From positions 3,505,455 through 3,569,454 of the forward strand of contig NC_082698.1 of the NCBI RefSeq assembly GCF_949987515.2: 64,000 nt of DNA. The letters are read 5' to 3'. Position numbers and translations under genes: made by a program. Numbering within the stretch: position 1 is the stretch's first letter; each line of letters starts with the position of its first letter. The DNA comes from Delphinus delphis. Its lineage: Eukaryota; Chordata; Mammalia; Artiodactyla; Delphinidae. The notes beneath the pieces were generated by a model. That model was not told where the DNA came from. It was given only the letters and a program-made list of their open reading frames with translations, and made no database searches. Below, piece by piece: positions 34,926 to 46,840 of this stretch.

Positions 34926-35429
34926 GGACCACTGGGCGAAAATGCACCTCCTGACTCCCACTGAAGACCAGAGGAGGGCGGTGGGCTCGCCTGGGAAAGA
35001 TCATTCCAGGCATCTCCCGAGTTCCTGTCTAAATCTTTGGAATGTTCTCTAATTCTGTCAAATGCGAACCCTACAGGGCAGCGAATCTAGTCTGAGTGAT
35101 TTCTCCCCCACCACCCAGCCCTTTCTGGAGGAAAGTGTCATCTTGTCACGCGCTGTTACCTAATCTCAGCTTTAGGAGCAAGGGCCGCTCAGACTAGGGC
35201 TAGACAGCAGCCATGATGCCACACTGCTGGGCTTGTGATGCCTCTCCTGGGTTAGGCTGGGGAAAAATCACATGAGAGATCAGAGCCAAGCCCGTGTGCT
35301 GAGAGTAATGAGATACAGCCACTCTCCATGCTACTGGTGATAATTCCAGTATTTCCAGATTTCTCTGAAAGGCAGCTAAGGTCTGTCCAGATCTACAGAG
35401 AATATTTAGAAGAGAGGACGCTGACCCCC
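34926..35429. other. Unique sequence, nothing recognised
   Basis: A 137-codon minus frame (35200-35613) spans part of this stretch and has no recognisable domain. Confidence 0.4.
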
Positions 35430-35490
35430 CGGCTCCCAGCACAATGCCTGGTGCGTGCCGGATGCTCAACAGACATCTGTGAACATGGAC
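35430..35490 (+). mobile_element. L2/MIR 3' end scrap
   Basis: cccagcacaatgcctggtgc and ggatgctcaacagacatctg follow the shared L2/MIR 3' terminus. Confidence 0.5.
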
Positions 35491-35975
35491 TGGAGGAGCT
35501 TTTACCAACTTGAACTTGGGCTTGCCCACTGGACCCAGTCCTCGCTGGGTCAGGCACCTGCCGTCCCAGCCACGGTGAACGTCATGCCCTCCACAGGGGG
35601 CCGGGACCCTCATGGCCCCATATGCCTGCCGAGATTTTCTCCCACTCCTTTGAAAAGTCCTGCTTCCCCTTTAAGACCTACCTCCATGGGTCCGTCCCCT
35701 TCGTTGTAAGTTGCTCCCCCCACCTCCCCCTTCACTTCATTTCATTGTCAGTTTTCTGTTTCCAGGATGGGTTATCGCCCCTGTGCTTGACCGTTCCTGG
35801 GCCCACGCTTACTGCTCCAAGAGTCCCCGTGACTTGCTGTCCAGGCTCGAGCTATTTTAGGCTTTGTGTCTCTTCATGCACCTGTGTCCTATTCACCTGT
35901 GTGTAAACACAATTACACAACAAGATGACGTGCCCTGAAATGATGCACTCTTTCTCCAAACACACATGCCTTGGG
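35491..35975. other. Unique pyrimidine-rich sequence
   Basis: 84- and 94-codon plus frames overlap without a recognisable product. It may include faint L2 similarity near 35.65 kb (cctttaagacctacctcca). Confidence 0.38.
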
Positions 35976-36017
35976 CACACACAGACACACACAGACAGAC
36001 ACACACACACACATGCA

Positions 36018-36050
<33 letters not shown>
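35976..36050. repeat. CA microsatellite
   Basis: (ca)n with aga and atg interruptions, ending in an uninterrupted run of about 15 units at 36019-36050. The 170-codon frame beginning at 35925 runs through it and is not a gene. Confidence 0.95.
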
Positions 36051-36053
<3 letters not shown>

Positions 36054-36439
36054 TACTTTAATTATTTCACAACTCTAGATTTGGTAAAACAAACACATGG
36101 GAAAATGAAGTTTGTCGTAAGACTGAGGTGGCAGGTGCAGGAAGCAGCAGCCCTGCAGCGTTTCTCACCCACCTTCCCCTGGGAGGGACCCTTTAGGGCC
36201 AAACCAAATGGGAGGTCTCAAGGCACACCTAACACTTTGGCGGCTGGCCAGCCTGGCTCTCCAGGAGGAAAGCCAGGGCATCTGGCTGTCTTGGTCCTGA
36301 TATCTAAGCTTTCAGGAGAATTTTACTGCATTAAGCGGCTCTCAGCAAGGCACTTGGAGAACGTAGCTCTAACGTCTCAGAGCTGGTCAGCTTCCCCATC
36401 TAGTCTTCTCCTGCTGAATAACTGTGACCCGTTTTAGTT
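36051..36439. other. Unique sequence, nothing recognised
   Basis: No repeat or gene that I can support. Confidence 0.4.
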
Positions 36440-37800
36440 TTTATTTTCTTGTTAATTTCATGCCTTATGCTAACTCCGTGTTGAGTACTTAATCTTGTTA
36501 AGAAACATCCACAAAATATTTATGAATGGGAGACATTTCATAGGTAATTGCATCCTACCTTTTTCTAAAAAAACTTTTATTTTATGCCCTTTGTGTGAAA
36601 TAATTAAACACATCATTTTCATTTTGATCTTTGGGGGATTAAAACTGTATTTAATCATGCAATTTTTTTATTATTATTTTTGTTCTTGTGTTACAGCAAA
36701 TGTGCGGTGGTTTTTATCTCCCCTTTGTACTTGCAATAGCATATTATTTGACCATGAATCACTTTAATGGATTGAAACATAAGCGTGTGAATTGAAAAAT
36801 AGATACATTAGTCAAATCAATAAATAAATATGAAAATATATTTCTGCAATGAAAAACCATCTTGGCTACTGTGTCCTCCAACTTGGACAGAGAGAGCTGA
36901 AATATATGGCCGTAAAATATAGCTTGCCATGTCGACTAGCCAGTGCCTGCAGCCTGAAAGGAATTTTGAGCACTGGGTAAGTAGTATTTCACCAACAAAA
37001 TCATAAAATAAAGACGTTAAAATGAAGGGATGATGGAGTGCCACGGGACGTTTGTCAAATCACCCTTCAGTCTGAGGCTGGAGTAGTTTAGTATTAGATC
37101 TTGCATACTTTCATATAAATTTGCTTACAAAGAGCATGTACAACAAGCAGTGTCACCAGACTGGCCCTGTAGCAAATATATTTCTACTAGTTTTGTTGGA
37201 CAAACTTTTCTTGCACTCCATGGTACAGCTGGTGTAGAAATAACTAATTCATCTCTGGTCTAAAAAAGTATGACTATGGCAATCTTCACCCAGAGTATTT
37301 GCTAATTAATGACTTAACACTGCTCCTTCTAGCTATTCAAAAGCCGGCTACCCCATTTTTATATATTTCTCCTCATGTGCTGTCTTTATTGGATGAAATC
37401 CCCTATTAGTCATAATCAGTGTTCAATCTCTAATTTCATAAGATAATAAAATGGGCTGCAAGGATTATTAGTAGTTACATTGTGTAACTTATCAGTTATT
37501 TGTCAGATGAATGTCGGAATATAATTAACATGCATTATTTTAACGAATACAGCTGAGAAATGAGGATTTTAAGGGACTTGCCTTTCTCAGAAACTAGGCA
37601 CAAGATACAGTAAGGAGATCCGTATTTGCATTTATTTACATAACAGAGTACTTTCTTTTTTGTTGCACATAATATTAGTTAATATCTTTCAACTGCAAAT
37701 TGCTGCAATTTGTTGTTTGATTACATTTTTACACACATTAATGAGATCAAGCAGCTATAATTAAAATTTGTAGGTTCTATTGGATAGAGGATAAAATCGG
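36440..37800. promoter_or_regulatory. Candidate conserved non-coding element cluster
   Basis: About 1.35 kb with no recognised repeat, AT-rich, with dense TAAT words (cttaatcttgttaagaaac, gtaattgcatcctacc, ctattagtcataatcagtg, attaatgagatcaag, agctataattaaaattt). At 37624-37642 tatttgcatttatttacat places an OCT-like octamer beside a FOX-like site. No coding frame fits. The enhancer reading is inference. Confidence 0.36.
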
Positions 37801-38700
37801 ATGGGTGGATAGAATAGCTGTGAAATCAGGTAGGAGCATTCTAGATGCAGGGCTGGATGGTGTTCTAATGTTTTTGACATCCATGCCTATTTCCAGGACC
37901 ACCTCAAAGAGAGAGGGGGTGTTTCCTCCGCTTCCACAAGCACCACTTCGGGACATCCCTATCCTTCCACCTTGCCCAGCGGTGAAACATTATACGGCAG
38001 AACCCAGCCCTGCGTGATGTGAATGTAGGGGGTAAACTTTTTAGATTTTGCTCCTTTCTCTAGTTTAAAGCACCGGTTTTTTTTTTTTGGTTTGTTTGTT
38101 TGTTTGCTGTTCTAGGTCCATCCGAACTGCCATTCACAGCCAGCCAGGGAACTAAGCAAGACCCTCAACTCAGATTTTGATTTACAATTTACAATTTAGT
38201 CTTTCTTCTCTCACAAAGATAGCGACCTGTCCCAGGAGCTGGTCTCTGAAAAGCAGAAGTTGGCATTCGAGGTGCCCAACCTGGCCCTCCCTGGGCTGTT
38301 TGGGAGGCAAGGATGCTCTCCGAGGAGAAGGTGAGTCTTGGGGGCTCTGAGTTGGGGTGCAGGCAGGAAATCCTGGGGCCGTGCTGGGAGCCTTAGCTGG
38401 CATCCCTACTGAGCTGTATCACCTGGCCTCTGGAAACGTGGCTCTGGGAACCCACCAGAGAACCTTAAGGCTCTCTGTCCTCATACACACATTTCAGCAA
38501 TTAGAGCGAGGGCAGAACCCCCGAAACAGGAGGCAGGCTGGCTCTGCCCTCCTTCCTGTGTCCAAAGCTGGCCCTCGTCCCAGCAGAGGCAGGAACCAAG
38601 GTGCACTCGCTGACCATCTGGCGACCAGTGCAGGAAAGATATATTTTGGGGGGTGGTCATCTTACCGCCCCAGATTCAACTGTGCCAGTTTCAGTGTGTA
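37801..38700. other. GC-richer unique sequence
   Basis: Contains a T-run and (gttt)n at 38080-38107 and the speculative exon below. Frames of 70-117 codons are not recognisable. Confidence 0.4.
38219..38330 (+). CDS. Speculative exon (pyrimidine tract to consensus donor)
   Basis: A pyrimidine-rich run (ctttcttctctcacaaag, ending 38218) precedes a stretch that ends at gagaag/gtgagt, with GT at 38331. One frame is open across it and reads DLSQELVSEKQKLAFEVPN, continuing open to the donor. The first acceptor option is the aaag at 38218 and the second is cccag at 38235. I do not recognise the peptide. No partner exon was found, and GT-AG patterns of this quality are frequent by chance. It could also be a non-coding RNA exon or nothing. 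Confidence 0.12.
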
Positions 38701-40900
38701 CTTTTTATGAAACATTTTATTCAGGGTAACCGGTGTGACACTGAGTCTGCTTTATCCTCTGCCCCACCCCCCTTTTCTCCCCTGTATTCTCTGGTTTATT
38801 CTCTGTCCGGTTGGTTTCGGTTCTGACGTAGCCCACCCACATGCATGTTGCAGAGATGGGTGAATAAAAGTCAGATACAATTTGGTGTAATTGTGGTGAA
38901 ACCTTTGTAGAACATCTGCAAATGCCGGGGTTGCATTTGTGGAATATACTAGCCTATGATTTTGTAATCAGTAGTTCAAACATTTTTCTTTTCAATTGCT
39001 TTTTTGTGGGGGAGGGCAGAGTATACAGAAACTCATCGGAATAAAAATTATTTTTGAACCCCAGATATGTTAGTGCTATTTAAATGCCGTATGGGGAATA
39101 CTGTATGCACATAAACATTTTAAATAATGCCAGTAAAAATTATAGTGACTCATTGTACAGACCACCCTGGGCCAGCCAGCTTCAGCTGACTTTAAATATT
39201 CCTATATAAACATCAGGCTTTATTTAATATATCGACCTCAACATACTTTTGTCATTAAAGTTACTAATAAACGTGATTTAATTTTTCATGCAGTAAATTG
39301 TTTATTGTGCTGATGCTGTGTGCTTGGAGGAGATCTTAGGGTCATTTCTCATACAAAGCACCTTCCATTTACAGAAACGTCAGACTTATAGCTTCAGCTG
39401 TATTACTTGTGTCTGAGTCCTCATTCCCTGAGTGTGAAAACTTTATTGCTCATTATCTACTGGGCTGTGATGAAGTGACAGATGATTTACTGGGAGCCAA
39501 AAAACTGTGTTTCAACGGCGAACATTTTTATCCTTTTGTACTACAGTCCTGCCGGCCTCCTCTAACTGCCGAGGCAACAAATAAAGAAAGCTCGGGGCTG
39601 GAGGGGACGGCGGGTTCCCTCATAAAGGTCCACATTTCAGATCGCACTCTGTTCCTAATTTGATTCAATTCCCCTTTGTTGCTTAAAAATTCAATTTGTT
39701 TAATTGAGCTGTTTGACAGTAAAGTCTGAATTCCATGCATTTTAACCGTTCATATTAATTTTCCCTCTGTACAGTATTTTATTAAAGTGCTTTACAGGCA
39801 GAGGCTTAATTTAAATTTGGTGACCTCACAGCTTATAAAAAGATCCGAATTCTTTTTTTCCCCCCTCAAACCTAAATTAAAATGAGTCAATGCAAACCAG
39901 GGGGACAGTTGTGCTTTCTGGGCGGAGTTGAATGAGTCGAGGAGAGGAAAACGCTGAGGTATGGGAGTATGGAGTGTGAAGCGGTGTGTGTGTGCGTGTT
40001 TTATGTGTATATTTTCACATTTTAATAGATGACATAATATTGTGGCAGAAATGAAAGTCTAAATGACCTGCCTTTAACAGTTAAAAAAGCAGCTCTCTAT
40101 CCTCCGTTAAAATGGCAGGTGAGGCATTGTAGAATGGATTATACATCGTCTGCTTTTTACAGGGTTACACATTTATTGACATTTAAAGAGCTGAACATCT
40201 TTTCCTTTAGGATTAATAAGATACCCAGAAACCAACATAAGATTTTTAAGGTTTACTAAACTTTAATCTGTAAAATTTAATAGCAATATCCCAGCCGTTA
40301 CGTGTGTGTAGGACGCTGTGTGCCTCTCCAAACACTTTTGAGCAATGAATTATGTTACAAGAATGGGTTGGTTGTGTATCATTATGTCCAGGTAAATGCC
40401 AGAATGATGACATAATTGGTAGTTGGGAGTAAAATACAGCCCCTGTAAAATGTTACTAAGGTACATGTGGAAGGCTTGTAATTCATTATACATAAACATG
40501 ACTTGCAGGTATTTATCATTTTATGAAATATAGACTAACCGGATCTCAGCAGGCATTGTGTTTCTCTCGCCTTTGTTATTTCATTGAAACTGTGACCATG
40601 TACTGTTTCAAAATTGCTAATTCCTTTTTATTCCACCATTAACCAGCAGACCCCAGTGAATTTCAAGTCTCTTTCCAGGCACTGGAGACTAAGTATTCTG
40701 TAAATGCTTAAATCCTGAAAGCTGGCCTTATTAGGAAGGAGAGTCCACCAATTACAGACAATGATAAATTTGTGGCTTTGGATGAAAGGTCAGATGGCTA
40801 TTTCAGACACTGAAACAGCCCAATTTCATAATACCCAGCACCTTCAGAAAAGACATTTTGCACCCTGATGCCTGATACTTCCTGCTAAAGACGTATAGTG
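38701..40900. promoter_or_regulatory. Candidate conserved non-coding element cluster, strongest block
   Basis: About 2.2 kb without any recognised transposon, while neighbouring sequence is repeat-bearing. The core at 39240-39900 is packed with homeodomain-like words (taataaacgtgatttaattt, tgatttactgggagcc, ttgtttaattgagctgttt, gaggcttaatttaaattt). It has a TATA-like ttataaaaa at 39833-39841. The only frame of note is 84 codons (39409-39663) and is not recognised. A developmental enhancer is the best guess, as inference from texture. Confidence 0.4.
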
Positions 40901-42839
40901 ATAGTTTGGAAGTCGGGAAGCCCATTTCCCACCTGTGCGCTGCGTTCTCGTCACCCTGGGCAACTGTTTAACTTTTAACCTGCTTGTTCACAGAGCCTAC
41001 ATGCGTTAAAGTACAACATACCACACAAGGAAGCAGGTCTGGCAACATTTGTTTTATGCCGTTTGCCAGAAGACACATTACTCATGCTTTCAGACGTTTT
41101 CTGCTGTCCCCAAGTAAGAAGTCATTTTCTCTAAATGGCCACGTTTGCTTTCAATTCATCCACTTTCAGGCCATCCTGGCCTCTCCAACATGAACAGGGC
41201 ATCCTACTAAGAGAAAAAGTCCAGTCTAAAAATGCCGTTGAGAAGGGCTTTTGTTTGACCATTCTTTTGGGGTGTTTGATTTTATAAAATTTCATCAAGC
41301 CCTTGCTCTGCGACCCAGCCACTCGCTCATCCTGGGAGACAAACTGCTTTCTAACTAGGAGGTGTCTCTCTCCAAACAGTCTTGAGCCGCGGCCTACAGT
41401 GGACTAGCCTCAGCATCGCTTGGTGTTTCCCTGTCTGCTTTTGGGCCGGGTGACATCACGGAATGGATGTGGCAGGAGAGACATCTGATGTGACAGCTGC
41501 ACGGCACATGGCAAGCCCTTGGCCCACTGGTTAATTAATGGTACCAGAGAATAGGTAATGAACTCGTCTGGAATTAGCAGTCTTTCCACTAATGGGGTCC
41601 ATCATTCCAAGCTTGGGGTAACCACCCTGTGGAGATAAAAGGCAATGTGGACAGAGGCAGAGGAGAAGGTCCCCAACACAACTGGGGTGCCTCCAGGTGA
41701 ATGGGTGAAATGCTTCAAGCAGGTGTTTGGCCTGGAGGCCTCCTGTGCTCCACAGGAGCAATAGAAAAATACTACCTGGTCTAAGCCTGTGTATTTCCTC
41801 ATTCCTTGCGTGTATTTAATTTATTAATTTCTCTTCCTCAGATTTTCCCCCAAAGGCTACCATCCCAGTTTACAGTGTGACAAAGCATGGGATTGGATGA
41901 CTGAGACTTTCTCCGTAAATATTCCCGAGTTGACAAGGGTATTTCATTCTATCCAGAAACTGAGAAATCCATTAAAGACCACGGGTTTTCTAGAAGGGGA
42001 TCATGCTCTTTAATTGAAAGAAAGATAGCAAACAGACCTTTCAGTATACGGGTGAAATGTTCTATTTAAAGGGAAAGTGAAATTACCTTTTTCCAAGCAT
42101 GTTGGATAACATTCAAGATGGAATAGCTGCTGTCTACGTCTACGTCTGCTCTGATCTAAGTAATAAGCTTTTGAGGTCCCAATGCATAGGCAAAGGAGAT
42201 GAAAGAAATAATGATGAAGATTATGTAGATGGATAAAAAAAATTAAAAGACATTTCCTAACCCTCCTTGTAGCTCTCCTCTCAGAACCTTTCTGGAGCAA
42301 ACAATCAAAACAGAGAGTGCTGAAGAGTCAACAGGTGGGAGTCTCACTTCTGTGTGGGAGTAGACGATCAACTCCCGAAGGGGAACATGATTTTGGGACC
42401 CTCTTGCCCACCCACTGCCGAATGATCAGGAGAGAAGAAATCAGAGACCTGAGACTTCCACAAACTGGACAACTGAAAACTGACTTTAGGTTTTTAACCT
42501 TCTCAGTGCAAGCATAACCCTATGGAGACCGCATGGAATTCGTATGTGTTCTGTCATCCTCTGAAGCACTGTTTTGCCTCTTTGTGTGTGTCATGGTCCC
42601 ACGTGTCTCTCCATCAACTCTAGAAACAAGCTTAGGGACAGAATTGCGCTTTCCTTTTGTTAAACTCCCCATGATGGTAGCTTGGTGCTCCTCACACAGG
42701 GAAGAGTAGTGAGTGCCCCGACTTTCACTTCAGTTAACTCAAAAGACTACTTTGAGATGAATGGTCAAAAAAAGATGAAGGAATCAATGGACAAAGCTAA
42801 TGGCAACATTTAACATGATTTCTGCATTGTCGATTCCAC
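40901..42839. other. Unique sequence, no supported gene
   Basis: Short frames (63-96 codons) on both strands, none recognisable. A small tctacgtctacgtctg repeat lies at 42132-42147. No transposon was identified. Confidence 0.4.
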
Positions 42840-43055
42840 TTATTTGGACAAGACACGGTGCGAGGCACCTCCATAATGAACTGTATCAGCTGGCTGGGCG
42901 ACAGTGGACTTGTAAGTGGGTGCTGGGTTGTGGAGCACAGAAGAAGCAGGGTTGGAAAGGACTGGGGTAAGGTGATGTGTGAGTTGAACCTTAAACAACG
43001 AGAAATGTTTAAATTGACAAAGACTGAGAATAAGAGACATTCCAGTCTGAGAGTC
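42840..43055 (-). mobile_element. L2 remnant, antisense (probable)
   Basis: ggtgatgtgtgagttgaacc, ttaaacaacgagaaatgt and gagacattccagtctgagag resemble antisense L2 (gatatttgagctgagtcttg ... gggcattctaggcagag). Confidence 0.42.
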
Positions 43056-43164
43056 TAACTAGGTGAAGAATGACCTCCTTTGGTAATTTGGGGTCAGTAG
43101 TATGGAAATATTCTTCCTACATAAATAAGAAACTCAATCTAAATTTTAAAGTGAGGTCTCCTTG

Positions 43165-43340
43165 GGTATGAGAGCCAGTGAGACCCAGGTTCAAGTCCCA
43201 GCTTTGCCATTTCCTAGCCATGTGCCCTAATGACCCTCCTAAGTCCTCTTCTGAGAGATGAGACTCAAATACAAGACCTGCCTCATGGGGGTGTAGTGAG
43301 GATTGAACACCATATGTTGGAGCATTTCCTTAGCTTTTTC
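43165..43340 (+). mobile_element. MIR SINE remnant
   Basis: gacccaggttcaagtcccag, ctttgccatttcctagccat, gtgccctaatgacc and tgtagtgaggattgaacac follow sense MIR from the tRNA-like part into the core. Confidence 0.72.
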
Positions 43341-44169
43341 CATGTGAAAGCCTAACACATCGAAACTGGAATCTATCATCACCCTTTGCTGTTGATTCTG
43401 CCACCACTGATCCACCACTAGAAACTGTGTGCTTCCCAGATTGCTGGATACAGCCTGAGTGCCACCAGAAAACTGGCTCAGGTACCAAATAACATTAAAA
43501 GCTGGTACCCAGACCTGAAGGTGATTCTCTCTCCTCTTTCATTTTCAAGATAAATTATTTTGTTGCTTTGTAAAAATGATAAATTTTTCTTACAAGGAAT
43601 TAAGACTTTGATGAATTGTACTCCACATTTAGTGGAGTTTTCTTATATCTTCTCCTTTCCCCCCTCTAAGGTGGTCAGGGAAAGGTAAGGAGAAAGAGTT
43701 GTAAGAACTCAGAAGCTGTCATATATTCAGTTTATGTATGTTATAAAAAAGCTTAGTATACATGTCCTTCTGCCTCCTCTTCTCCTACCCAGTTTTAAGA
43801 AATTATATCATTTCCATGGTGTTTACCTTTACTGCATTTATACATTTACATATACTCTCACATTTGTTACTTATCTGCTTTAAAAATGACATCTTTGTTC
43901 CCCTGACGTAGGACATGAGAAAAATAGTTAGGTTATGCTAGTTTTAACCCACTCTTCCTCTTCACTACCCAACTGTTGAAACTGTTTTTATGTCATTGAA
44001 GTTATGCATGTGTGTGTTTTGTTCTTTTATCATAATTCCCACACTTGTCATAGCTTGAGCTCCAGATCAGTGGCTTTGGTACTCATGACCCATCCTTGGT
44101 CGGCTGTCTTTCTATTTACTTACCGATGGGCTGCCTTTGCTCTCCAGGTGCTTCTATCAGAAAGGCTTA
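43341..44169. other. Unique AT-rich sequence, nothing recognised
   Basis: No frame of note and no repeat that I can name. Confidence 0.4.
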
Positions 44170-44950
44170 TAGAGACTGTATTTCTTGAGTTCTTGAATGT
44201 TTCTTTCTTTTAATACTTGAATTACAGTTTGGCCAGGTACAGCATTCTTGGGTTAACACTTTCTTTTCCTGAGGATTTGGTAAGTGGATGGTTCTGAGAG
44301 AAGGACCCATCTTCTCCTGGATCCCCAAAGGAGTCTTCTCTTGGAAGATCAATACCTTTACTAGCATGTGTCTCAGTATTGATCGTTTCATCATTTTTCT
44401 TGGTCCACAGAGTACTCTTTCAATCTATAGGTTCAACTTGCCTTTTATTTCTGGAAAGTTTTCTTAAATTATATCTCAAAGTTTTTTTTTTTTTTTCTGT
44501 TCCAATTTTTCAGCTCTCTGCTTCAGGAATACCATTTATGTGTTTGCTGGATACTTTTTTCTATCTTACCTACATGTTATTTCCTCATTTCTCTTTCACA
44601 CACCTTGTTTATTTCCATTTTATTTCCTCAGTTTCTCGTCCTGTCTTCCACGGTCTCTACTGTGCTGTCAGTAACAGATCTTTCTATTGTGTTGCCACCA
44701 AGGTGGCCTTCATTTCTCTGATGGTTTTAGCTTTTCATCTACTTCTTTTCTTCTTGTTTCTTCTTCTACTGTTGCCTCTCTCTCTATTTTCTGAACTCCT
44801 GTAGCTCTGCTCTGAGATTTTGTATTAAAGAAGTAATTATTTCATTAAATTTGTAACAGTTCATGGGGCTTGTTTGGTAACAGTTTTCATCTGTTCCATG
44901 GAAGCCTCTTTTAGTGAGGGTTCTCTATTTACCATTTGTTTTCCTGTTAA
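44170..44950 (-). mobile_element. Old L1/HAL1-type remnant, antisense
   Basis: ttatttctggaaagttttct, taaattatatctcaaag, ttcaggaataccatttatg, catgttatttcctcatttct and gctctgctctgagattttg resemble the antisense reading of an old L1 or half-L1 5' part, with a poly-T at 44481-44495. The hydrophobic 141-codon frame (44379-44804) is explained by this T-rich antisense sequence, not by a membrane protein. Confidence 0.5.
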
Positions 44951-45499
44951 TTTCCTCCCCTTTCCAGTAGTATCCTAAATGTGTTCTGTGTGTATTCCTT
45001 TTTTTTAAAATTATTACTCATCTTGGAATGAGATGAATTGTTCATGGGCCAGCCTCGTGAAGAAGTTTGATGTTGGCAAGGGCCAGGCCAGTGTGCTGGG
45101 AGAGCTGATCTCTTCCTGATTATTAGGGAAGTTCTTAACACAGCACATTGTTTTGGCACTTACCTCTCCCCAACCAAAGAGATCAACAACTGTAAGACTG
45201 CTTCTAACCCCCATCCCCCAATTCTGTCCCTCGAACAGATGGCTTTCTGCAAATATGGTGAGTTTGTGTGTTTCTTCATTCTGCCCCATCTCTCTTGCTT
45301 CTCCATGTATTAATAACAAACAGAATCAGAGAGAGAATTCTTTACCAGCTGCTGTATTCAGTTCTTTTGTTCTGAACTAGGGATCTTAGATTCTGTCCAT
45401 CTTGGTATGTTGCCTACTATATACAGTTGTAACCTGAAAGTTTTATCTGAACTTTGTATGTAGCCACCGTCAGGGGCGTTTCAGATGAGATCACTTTTA
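44951..45499. other. Unresolved sequence after the L1 remnant
   Basis: Frames of 70-101 codons on both strands, unrecognised. It may continue the old L1. Confidence 0.35.
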
Positions 45500-45805
45500 A
45501 ATCAGTGGATTCTGAGTAAGCAGATCAGCTTCCCTCGTGTGTGTGTGGTGGTGGGGGGGCCTCATCCAATCAGCTGAGGTCTTGAGAGAAAAAGACATGT
45601 CCCTCTAGGAAGAAGGAATTCAGCCTGTGGACTTGAGTTGAAACCTCAGCTCTTCCTTGGGTCTCCAGCCTGTAGCCTACCCTACAGATTTTGAACTTGC
45701 CAACCTCTGCCATTGTGTGAGCCAGTTCCTTAAAATAAACATCTCTTTCTATACACCTAAACACCCTATGGGTCCTGTTTCTCCAGAGATGCCTAACTAA
45801 TAGAG
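45500..45805 (+). mobile_element. Ancient LTR-like repeat, family not named
   Basis: cctcatccaatcagctgagg, gagaaaaagacatgtccctc, cctcagctcttccttgggtc, tccagcctgtagcctaccc, cagattttgaacttgccaac, ccttaaaataaacatctctt and ctaactaatagagc follow a repeat that I know from many mammalian loci, including an AATAAA signal. I am unsure of its family name. Confidence 0.52.
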
Positions 45806-46379
45806 CAAGTTTGAGGATGATCAAGGATGTCGCTGTGGTGGGGGTCACCAAATGAGGGGGCAGAAGGGCAGGAGAACTGGGCTGTAGAGATCATCCAGGG
45901 CTTTTCAGGCCAAGGAAAGAGTCCAGGGAACTCTCTTCTAAGTGTGATGGGAAACAAAGTATGCTAGACTGTTGGCAACATGACTTCTGTACTGCTCTGC
46001 CTGCATTCATGCCTCTGGGTAATCCCCTCCTATGCGGCCTCAAGGTTGGCCACGTGACTTGATTTGGCCAAGGAGACAGTAGTGGGGAGTGCATGGGTGT
46101 GGGGCTTGTCCTGGCTTGCCCTTTGGCACCCTGAGACTGCCCGGCACAAAGCCAAGGTTAGCCTATCAGAGGCTGCGTGACCCATGGGGCAGAGGAGAAC
46201 CATGCCAGCCCAGCCCCTGTCTCGAGATCCCCGGCCTGACAATTTCCACTCAGCCCAAGCTGAGTCCCCAGCTCACCGCAGAGGTCAAACAAGCTGGCCC
46301 TCACTGGAGGAAGCACCCAAATGACCCACAGGATCTTGAATAATAATAAATGTTGGATAAGCACTGCATTTGGGGGCAG
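45806..46379. other. Unique sequence, nothing recognised
   Basis: Frames of 67-84 codons on both strands overlap, with no recognisable product. Confidence 0.4.
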
Positions 46380-46840
46380 TTTATAATGTGGGAGGCTGAT
46401 TCACAGCAGACGAAGAGGGAAGAGCAGAAGCAGGGAGGCAGTTGGGCCATTGGAGGAACCAGGTGACTGATGGTGCCTTGGACACAGAGGCAGCAGTGAG
46501 AAGGAGGGAGGGGATCTGATTCTGCATGTATTTTTTTAAAAAGTTATTTTATTGAAGCATAGTTGATTTACAATATTGTGTTAATTTATGTCGTACAGCA
46601 AGTGACTCGGTATTACATGTACACACATTCTTTTTCACATTCTTTTCCATGATGGTTTATCCCGGGACACTGACTATAGTTCCCTGTGCTCTGCAGTAGG
46701 ACCTTGTGGTCTATCCGTTCTCCATATAATAGTTTGCGTCTGCCAACCCCAGACTCCCGATCCGTGCCTCCCCCACGATTCATGTATTTTGAGTGGTTCT
46801 GGCTTGAGGAGCGGCACGACTTTCTTTCCCATGAAATGAA
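46380..46840 (-). mobile_element. L2 remnant, antisense, split by L1
   Basis: gaagcagggaggcagttggg, ccattggaggaaccaggtg, ggcagcagtgagaaggaggg and ggatctgattctgcatgta lead up to the insertion. Beyond it, attttgagtggttctggctt continues the antisense L2 reading. The interrupting L1 is listed separately. Confidence 0.55.
46525..46790 (-). mobile_element. 5'-truncated L1 3' end inside L2
   Basis: attttattgaagcatagttg, cgtacagcaagtgactcgg, ttctttttcacattctttt, ccctgtgctctgcagtagga and ccatataatagtttgcgtct are the antisense L1 3' end. The direct repeats catgtatttt at 46525-46534 and 46781-46790 mark the insertion. Confidence 0.85.

Noticed and set aside
35925..36437. 170-codon plus-strand frame
   Set aside because: It runs through the CA microsatellite at 35976-36050, which supplies the stop-free length.
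44379..44804. 141-codon hydrophobic frame resembling a multi-pass membrane protein
   Set aside because: The hydrophobicity comes from T-rich antisense old L1/HAL1-like sequence with a poly-T run.
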